DNA of 64,000 bases. It comes from Vibrio tarriae (GTDB lineage: Bacteria; Pseudomonadota; Gammaproteobacteria; Enterobacterales; Vibrionaceae). The stretch lies in the NCBI RefSeq assembly GCF_002216685.1, contig NZ_CP022353.1, forward strand, positions 2,666,001 to 2,730,000, in the 5' to 3' direction. The notes under the pieces are model-generated. The model ran no database searches. It saw nothing but the letters and a program-made list of their open reading frames with translations, and was not told the DNA's origin. A program made the position numbers and the translations under genes. Shown here one piece after another: positions 58,561 to 64,000 of this stretch; position 1 is the first letter of the stretch; each line of letters opens with the position of its first letter.

Positions 58561-59463
58561 ATGACGCCTGACCAACACAACGCTAAAAAAGGTATTCTGC
58601 TCGCCATCAGCGCTTACACCATGTGGGGTGTGGCACCGATTTACTTCAAAGCACTTGGCACCGTATCCGCACCAGAAATCCTCAGTCACCGTGTTCTGTG
58701 GTCATTTGTATTACTTGCCGTACTCATTCACCTTGGTCGCCGTTGGCGCAACGTGGTGGGAGTAGTGCAAACTCCGCGCAAATTTTGGCTGCTGTTGCTC
58801 ACCGCCTTGCTCGTAGGGGGTAACTGGTTGATTTTTATCTGGTCTATCAACGCTAACCATATGCTGGATGCCAGTTTGGGCTACTACATTAATCCGCTAC
58901 TCAACGTGCTGCTCGGCATGCTGTTTTTAGGGGAGCGCCTGCGTAAATTGCAGTGGTTTGCGGTCGCGCTTGCCGCCATTGGGGTGGGTATTCAGCTGGT
59001 GGTGTTTGGCTCAGTGCCAATTGTGGCGATTGCCCTTGCCACCAGCTTTGGCTTTTATGGTCTGCTGCGTAAAAAGATCCAAGTCGACGCGCAAACAGGG
59101 CTATTTCTAGAAACCCTATTTATGCTGCCGGCTGCGGCGATTTATCTGTTTTGGTTTGCTGACAGTACCACCAGTAATCTGCTACTCAATGGTTGGCAAC
59201 TTAACCTACTGCTGATCTCCGCAGGAGTCGTCACTACCTTGCCTCTGCTGTGCTTTACCGGCGCCGCAGCACACCTCAAACTGTCTACCTTAGGCTTTTT
59301 CCAATACATTGGCCCAAGTTTGATGTTTTTACTGGCAGTCCTGGTGTATGACGAGGCTTTCACCAGCGATAAAGCCATTACCTTTGCTTTTATTTGGGGC
59401 GCACTCCTCATCTTCAGTTTTGATGGTTTAAAAGCAGGACATGCCGCACGGCGTGCACGTTAG
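58561..59463 (+). CDS. rarD: EamA-family transporter RarD
   Basis: 300 residues with about ten membrane helices. AISAYTMWGVAPIYFKAL and SHRVLWSFVLLAVLI are RarD signatures (E. coli RarD, chloramphenicol-sensitive protein). Substrate unknown. Divergent from recQ with 139 bases between. Confidence 0.92.
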   Translation: MTPDQHNAKKGILLAISAYTMWGVAPIYFKALGTVSAPEILSHRVLWSFVLLAVLIHLGRRWRNVVGVVQTPRKFWLLLLTALLVGGNWLIFIWSINANHMLDASLGYYINPLLNVLLGMLFLGERLRKLQWFAVALAAIGVGIQLVVFGSVPIVAIALATSFGFYGLLRKKIQVDAQTGLFLETLFMLPAAAIYLFWFADSTTSNLLLNGWQLNLLLISAGVVTTLPLLCFTGAAAHLKLSTLGFFQYIGPSLMFLLAVLVYDEAFTSDKAITFAFIWGALLIFSFDGLKAGHAARRAR

Positions 59464-59637
59464 TTCGCGCCACCGAGGTAAGTAATCCCTTGCTTACCTC
59501 TCAATTCCATCTCCTCTAACTCGTTCAATCCTGAGACATTGCTGCATGAATCGGCGATTTAGCCAACAACCTGCTAGAACAACTCTTTAACCCACCGTTA
59601 ACATGACATCTTCATAACAACGAAAATGGAGATGGGC

Positions 59638-61392
59638 ATGAATTGGACTCATACCCCCTTGGCGCTTTCTGCGCTGATGTTTGCGATAGCTGCACAAGCC
59701 ACCCCGAATCAAGCCACCGATGCGGTTGCGCCAGAACAAGCCACTGGCTTTGAGCACAAACCGTTAGTCAAAGCCAAAAACTGGATGGTGACCGCAGCTA
59801 ACCCACTGGCGAGCGAAGCGGGGGCTTCGATTTTACGCCAAGGCGGTAATGCGATAGATGCGATGGTGGCTACGCAACTGATGCTGGGCTTGGTTGAGCC
59901 GCAATCATCCGGCATTGGCGGTGGATCGTTTTTGGTCTACTGGGATGCCAAGAAAAAAGCGCTCACTACGTTCGATGGCCGCGAAACCGCGCCACTCAAC
60001 GCCACACCTGAACTGTTTTTAGATAGTACAGGTCAGCCAATGAAATTTTACGATGCCGTGGTCGGCGGTCGCTCGGTTGGTACTCCCGGTACGGTCAAAC
60101 TGCTGTGGGAAACCCATCGTCAATACGGCAAGCTGGAATGGGCGCGCTTGATTGAACCTGTCGCCAAACTCGCCGAGCAAGGCTTTGAGGTAAGTCCTCG
60201 CCTCGCGGCACTCATTGCAGAAGATAAAGAGCGTTTAGGCCGTTTTCCTGCCACCAAAGCCTATTTCTTTGATGCACAAGGTGAACCCCTCACAGCTGGC
60301 ACTTTACTGAAAAACCCGGACTACGCCGCCACACTCAAAGCCATCGCACAGCAAGGCGCTTCCGCCTTCTATCAAGGTGACATCGCCAAAGACATCATCG
60401 CCACGGTGCAAAATGCGCCGGGCAATCCCGGTGTGCTCGCTCAACAAGATTTTGATACGTACCAAGTCAAACAGCGTGCGCCCGTGTGCGCGGCTTATCA
60501 AAGCTATCAAGTCTGCGGCATGGGGCTGCCAAGTTCAGGTGGCCTGACAGTGGGACAAATTCTCGCCCTCACCGAACAATACGATCTCAAAGGTTGGGGC
60601 GCGCAGGATGTGAAATCATGGCAAGTGCTGGGGGATGCCTCACAGCTGGCGTTTGCCGATCGCGGCTTGTACATGGCCGATCAAGATTATGTGCCCGTTC
60701 CGACCCAAGGCTTATTGGATAAAACCTATCTGGCCGAGCGCGCTAAACTCATCCAACCCGGCAAAGCGCTGACCAGTGCGCCAGCAGGCAATCCGCCTTG
60801 GCATCATGCGCAGCTACGCAGCCCCGATCAGTCGATAGAACTGCCCTCCACCAGCCACTTTAATATTGTTGACCGTGAAGGCAACGTGGTTTCCTTCACC
60901 ACCTCGATCGAAAACGCGTTCGGTTCACGCTTGTTGGTGCGCGGCTTTTTACTCAACAACGAACTGACCGATTTTTCGTTTGCCACGCAAAGTGAAGGCC
61001 GCCCGATTGCCAATCGCCTAGAGCCGGGCAAACGCCCACGCTCTTCAATGGCACCGACCATTGTCTTGCAGGATAACCAACCCTATTTGGCGATTGGCTC
61101 ACCCGGTGGCAGCCGAATTATTGGCTATGTGGCGCAAGCACTGATTGCGCACATTCAGTGGGATATGGACATTCAAGCCGCGATCAATCAACCGCATGTG
61201 CTGAATCGTTTTGGCGAAATCGAGCTAGAACAAGGCACCTCCGCCGAGCAGTTCAAGCCCGCGCTGGAAAGCTTGGGAGCGAAAGTAGGGATCAAAGAGC
61301 TCAACTCAGGTCTGCACGCCATTCGTATTACCGCGCAAGGTCTTGAAGGGGCTGCTGACCCACGCCGTGAAGGCGTTGCTATCGGCGAGTAA
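59638..61392 (+). CDS. ggt: Gamma-glutamyltranspeptidase, periplasmic
   Basis: 584 residues from the ATG at 59638, chosen because GGAG lies five bases before it and a signal peptide follows (THTPLALSALMFAIAAQA). Autocleavage at Thr405 (STSHFNIVD) gives the two subunits. GLVEPQSSGIGGGSF and the C-terminal PGGSRIIGYVAQ are GGT signatures. It cleaves glutathione and other gamma-glutamyl compounds in the periplasm. Confidence 0.95.
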   Translation: MNWTHTPLALSALMFAIAAQATPNQATDAVAPEQATGFEHKPLVKAKNWMVTAANPLASEAGASILRQGGNAIDAMVATQLMLGLVEPQSSGIGGGSFLVYWDAKKKALTTFDGRETAPLNATPELFLDSTGQPMKFYDAVVGGRSVGTPGTVKLLWETHRQYGKLEWARLIEPVAKLAEQGFEVSPRLAALIAEDKERLGRFPATKAYFFDAQGEPLTAGTLLKNPDYAATLKAIAQQGASAFYQGDIAKDIIATVQNAPGNPGVLAQQDFDTYQVKQRAPVCAAYQSYQVCGMGLPSSGGLTVGQILALTEQYDLKGWGAQDVKSWQVLGDASQLAFADRGLYMADQDYVPVPTQGLLDKTYLAERAKLIQPGKALTSAPAGNPPWHHAQLRSPDQSIELPSTSHFNIVDREGNVVSFTTSIENAFGSRLLVRGFLLNNELTDFSFATQSEGRPIANRLEPGKRPRSSMAPTIVLQDNQPYLAIGSPGGSRIIGYVAQALIAHIQWDMDIQAAINQPHVLNRFGEIELEQGTSAEQFKPALESLGAKVGIKELNSGLHAIRITAQGLEGAADPRREGVAIGE

Positions 61393-61548
61393 GCGTTAAC
61401 TCAAAGCGTGATGGGCAGAGTCTGTCCATCACTTTTTACTCGCACCTCATTTTTCCCACCCACGCGCAGAGGTGCTGATCATTTTTTACAAGACAAGCTC
61501 TGACTCACCGCTTAAGATTTTGGCAATTTAGCCTACTTTTTGGTCTCT

Positions 61549-62352
61549 ATGGATACAGTGAATTATCGCCCAACCGCTTACCCCGCGATTAGTCTGATTG
61601 AAGCAGACTATCGCCAGTTTGCGTTTGAGCGTCACTACCATCTGGATATCCATATCGGCCTTATCACCCAAGGTGTGCAACGCTTTTATCATCAAGGAGC
61701 ATGGCACCAAGTAGGACAAGGTGGCATGGTCTTGATGTCACCCGATGAACTGCATGATGGCCAAGCGCACAACGATGCGGGCTATCAAGTGCAAGTGTTT
61801 GCAATTGAGCCTGAATGGTTACAGCAGACGCTCGAAGCCAGCAACATTGAGCAGGTGATTGGCTTTGAGCAACTGATCGTGGAAGATACCACGCTGTTTC
61901 GCTCGCTCCAGCAACTCCATCATTTGCTGCGGCAAGACCAGCTCAGCCAGCTCGCCAAAGATTGCTTACCCTATCAAGGATTGGCTCCGCTACTGGAACG
62001 CTATAGCTACCTAAAACAGCCCGCCGTCAAACCGCTTGGCCAGCACAATCTCGCCCTGCTCAAAGAGTGGGTACTCAGCCAGCTTGACCAACCGATCCGG
62101 CTCGAACAGTTAGCGCAGCTATGCCAACTCTCGCCAACTCAATTTCAGCGCCATTTTAAAGCCCAAACGGGACTCACTCCTTACGCTTGGTTACGGCGGT
62201 TACGCCTAGAGCAAGCCATGAAGCTGTTAAAAACAGGAACACAAGGCACCGAAGTGGCTTATCAAGTCGGTTTTTATGATCAGGCCCATTTCAGTAAAGC
62301 CTTCAAAGCCACTTATGGCCTTTCGCCTTCTTTGATCACTCGCTTTTCTTAG
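61549..62352 (+). CDS. AraC-family regulator with cupin sensor
   Basis: 267 residues from the ATG at 61549. N-terminal AraC-binding cupin (FERHYHLDIHIGLITQG, MSPDELHDGQAH) and two C-terminal helix-turn-helix motifs (IRLEQLAQLCQLSPTQFQRH, VAYQVGFYDQAHFSKAFKATYG). The neighbouring LysE/RhtB gene starts 74 bases downstream in the same direction; regulators of this type commonly control an adjacent amino-acid exporter, which I infer here. Confidence 0.9.
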   Translation: MDTVNYRPTAYPAISLIEADYRQFAFERHYHLDIHIGLITQGVQRFYHQGAWHQVGQGGMVLMSPDELHDGQAHNDAGYQVQVFAIEPEWLQQTLEASNIEQVIGFEQLIVEDTTLFRSLQQLHHLLRQDQLSQLAKDCLPYQGLAPLLERYSYLKQPAVKPLGQHNLALLKEWVLSQLDQPIRLEQLAQLCQLSPTQFQRHFKAQTGLTPYAWLRRLRLEQAMKLLKTGTQGTEVAYQVGFYDQAHFSKAFKATYGLSPSLITRFS

Positions 62353-62426
62353 CCACGCTGCCAAAAATTTACAAGCTCCTCGCTCTCGCCGCGCGGCATA
62401 CTGGGTGAATACTGTAAGGAGAAAGC

Positions 62427-63086
62427 ATGAACGAAATGTCCATTTTAGCCACCTTAGCCGGTGTGCATTTTATTGCCTTATTAAGCCCAGGGCCGGATGT
62501 CGCCTTAGTGGTGCAAAACGCCACACAGCACGGGCGTAAAACCGGCGTGATGATCGCGTTAGGTTTGTCGTGCGGCATTTTAGTGCATTTGATTTTGAGC
62601 CTCACCGGCATCAGCTACTTAGTCAAACAACAGCCACTCCTGTTTAACCTGCTGCAATTAGCAGGAGGCAGCTATCTGCTCTATCTCGGGGTGGGAGCTT
62701 TGCAGTCCGTTTTGGCGCGAAAAAGCAGCACCCCAGTGACCAATAGCTCGGTGGCACTGCTGAACAGCCACCGCCAAGCCTTTACCAAAGGCATCATGAC
62801 CAACTTACTCAACCCGAAAGCCTTGGTGTTTTTTGTCAGCTTATTATCCAGCCTGATCCCAGCCAGTATGTCCGTGTCTGGCAAAGTGAGTGCGGCAGTG
62901 ATTTTGGTTGGCTTATCCTTAACGTGGTTTTCCTGTTTAGCTTGGTTGCTCACCACTTCGGCAATGCAGCAACGCATGCAGCGTATTACTCGTTCCATCG
63001 ACAGCTTATGCGCGTTGGTGTTTATTTTGGCGGGAGGCGTCATTTTATGGCAAGCCAGCCGAGCAATCATGCAAGCACTCGGTTAG
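62427..63086 (+). CDS. LysE/RhtB family amino-acid exporter
   Basis: 219 residues with six hydrophobic segments; the signature ALLSPGPDVALVVQNATQHGRKTG is at residues 18-41 and TNLLNPKALVFFVSLL in the middle. It should export an amino acid or homoserine-like compound. Substrate not readable from sequence. Preceded by AAGGAGAAAGC. Confidence 0.92.
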   Translation: MNEMSILATLAGVHFIALLSPGPDVALVVQNATQHGRKTGVMIALGLSCGILVHLILSLTGISYLVKQQPLLFNLLQLAGGSYLLYLGVGALQSVLARKSSTPVTNSSVALLNSHRQAFTKGIMTNLLNPKALVFFVSLLSSLIPASMSVSGKVSAAVILVGLSLTWFSCLAWLLTTSAMQQRMQRITRSIDSLCALVFILAGGVILWQASRAIMQALG

Positions 63087-63108
63087 GAGTAATCCTACTT
63101 TAGCTCAT

Positions 63109-63136
63109 CGCTTTGTAAGAGATCTCTTACAAAGCG
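63109..63136. promoter_or_regulatory. VarA/GacA box in a 28-base perfect palindrome
   Basis: TGTAAGAGATCTCTTACA (63114-63131) equals the GacA/UvrY/VarA consensus TGTAAG-N6-CTTACA, within a perfect palindrome that extends five bases on each side. It is about 160 bases upstream of a CsrB-type RNA, the known target of VarA. Confidence 0.9.
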
Positions 63137-63257
63137 GTAGGATAAATTCGATTTATTCCACCAGAAAAATGGACAAAATAAATCTAATCATTTGTTTTTT
63201 TTAATGAAATAATAAAAAACCAACGCTTTACCTACTCCAGAAATCCATTTCATTTGC

Positions 63258-63285
63258 TTGTTCAGAAACTCCATCTGAGTAAGAT
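63258..63285 (+). promoter_or_regulatory. Probable csrB promoter
   Basis: TTGTTC (63258-63263), 16 bases, TAAGAT (63280-63285). Predicted start near 63292. Moderate match to sigma-70. Confidence 0.5.
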
Positions 63286-63291
63286 GAATCT

Positions 63292-63704
63292 CGTCGGAAG
63301 GATACTGACACGGAACAGGAAAACACCACGGATTGGTGATCTTCAGGATGAAGAGTCGGACATTCAGGATGAATGCTCGGCAAGGAAAGCGAAACAGGAC
63401 ATTGAACGGACGCAATCGTTACTAGGATGGTAACGACAAGGATGGGAAATGGACACCTCTGGACGAGGCACGGACTGAACATCAGGATGATGGCAGGGAC
63501 ACCGCTCAGGGAACAAGTGATGTGAACTCACGAGGATTGTGAGTGTAATGGATGACATAGGACACCGCTAGGAAGGCGATGCAAGGATTGAGCTGACGGA
63601 TTTCGGCATACTATCAAGGATTTGATGCAGGGAGCACTTTGAGTAGCTGGATTGCTGCGAGTAAGACTCTAACCCCGGTGGGCTTGCCCCCGGGGTTTTC
63701 TTTT
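63292..63704 (+). ncRNA. csrB: CsrB-family CsrA-sequestering small RNA
   Basis: About 413 nucleotides with some 29 GGA triplets, many as AGGA in hairpin loops: CTTCAGGATGAAG, CATTCAGGATGAATG, GTTACTAGGATGGTAAC, CTCACGAGGATTGTGAG. The 3' part GCAGGGAGCACTTTGAGTAG then CTGGATTGCTGCGA closely follows E. coli CsrB (GCAGGGAGCAACAAAAGTAG, CTGGAATGCTGCGA). It binds many CsrA dimers and relieves repression. Which of the V. cholerae paralogues (csrB, csrC, csrD) this is cannot be decided here. Short frames on the other strand are chance. The 5' end is estimated from the promoter. Confidence 0.92.
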
Positions 63705-63705
63705 A
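63671..63705 (+). terminator. csrB terminator
   Basis: AACCCCGGTGGGC and GCCCCCGGGGTTTTC form a GC-rich hairpin ending in a T run (TTTTCTTTT). Confidence 0.9.
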
Positions 63706-63790
63706 TGGTCGTTTTTACATAGCGAATAAGAGAAACAGCCAAGAGATTGCCTCTTGCAAAGAGGCAATCAATCCCCGCTATAAAAGCCGC

Positions 63791-64000
63791 TTACACCTTC
63801 TCCAATCTTGCATAAGCCGTGACTAACCACTTAATGCCTTCGCCATTAAACGCCACTTGCACTCGGCTTTGCGGACCACTGCCTTCAAAGTTAATGATGG
63901 TGCCTTCACCAAATTTCGGGTGACGCACTCGTGAACCCAAACTAAACCCCGTTTCGTTAAAACTCTCTTTAACTACCGTTTGGCTAAAGCGTCCCGTACT
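63791..64000 (-). CDS. uvrD: DNA helicase II, C-terminal end (cut by window edge)
   Basis: The last 69 residues: FSLGSRVRHPKFGEGTIINF and GPQSRVQVAFNGEGIKWLV form the UvrD C-terminal Tudor-like domain. UvrD is the helicase of nucleotide excision and mismatch repair. The rest lies beyond 64000. The same strand order (uvrD after csrB) fits V. cholerae. Confidence 0.93.
   Translation of the reverse strand, partial: STGRFSQTVVKESFNETGFSLGSRVRHPKFGEGTIINFEGSGPQSRVQVAFNGEGIKWLVTAYARLEKV

Noticed and set aside
63188..63558. Several overlapping minus-strand frames of 64-84 codons
   Set aside because: They lie antisense to the CsrB-type RNA; their residues (repeated S, P, H) come from the GGA repeats, with no ribosome binding sites.

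Overview
The window is a piece of a gammaproteobacterial chromosome, almost certainly Vibrio cholerae or a very close relative. The order kdkA / LPS-core glycosyltransferases / coaD / mutM / rpmG-rpmB / radC / mcp / coaBC / slmA / lpxL-lpxN / pyrE / rph / yicC, continuing on the far side with a YqhA-type gene / murP-murQ-murR / recQ / rarD / ggt / uvrD, is the layout I recall for the VC0190-VC0227 part of V. cholerae chromosome 1. ERIC-type intergenic repeats also fit a Vibrio.

Layout. 1-15518: ordinary core genes (LPS core sugar transfer, coenzyme A synthesis, ribosomal proteins L33/L28, chemoreceptor, nucleoid occlusion, lipid A acylation, pyrimidine and RNA metabolism). 15519-52017: about 36.5 kb of foreign DNA inserted at the 3' end of yicC. 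Three copies of the end of yicC (15495-15520, 44159-44183, 51991-52013), each followed by its own terminator, show two islands in tandem. Island 1 (about 28.7 kb) has an intact P4-type integrase, a four-gene module that looks like an undescribed defence cluster (17309-20317), a backbone of RadC-like, DUF2787, WYL, lipoprotein, RNase H, AlpA and three Gp2-like genes, and two toxin-immunity cassettes. One cassette is a two-partner/CDI locus (cdiB-cdiA-cdiI, 23901-34775). The other is a pyocin-S/LysM protein ending in a colicin E3-type 16S rRNase (35297-37911). An RNase H gene fragment and a duplicated terminator of about 130 bp punctuate the two cassettes, so they look like two slots of one variable locus. 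An IS3-family element splits a further gene. Island 2 (about 7.8 kb) is decayed: an integrase remnant fused to a helicase C-terminus, a type I methylase (hsdM-hsdS) with a HEPN-like third gene but no hsdR, an AAA/DUF4143 ATPase, and orphan palindromic operators.

52079-64000: core again. The N-acetylmuramate uptake and cleavage genes murP-murQ face the RpiR regulator murR across two GGAATA/TATTCC palindromes. Then come recQ, rarD, ggt, an AraC regulator, a LysE/RhtB exporter, a CsrB-family sRNA with a perfect VarA/GacA box upstream, and the 3' end of uvrD.

Taken together, the island region is a contact-competition and genome-defence store (two rRNase/CDI-type toxins with immunities, methylase, HEPN, metalloprotease/PD-(D/E)XK module) inserted into a conserved housekeeping neighbourhood without damaging the yicC reading frame.
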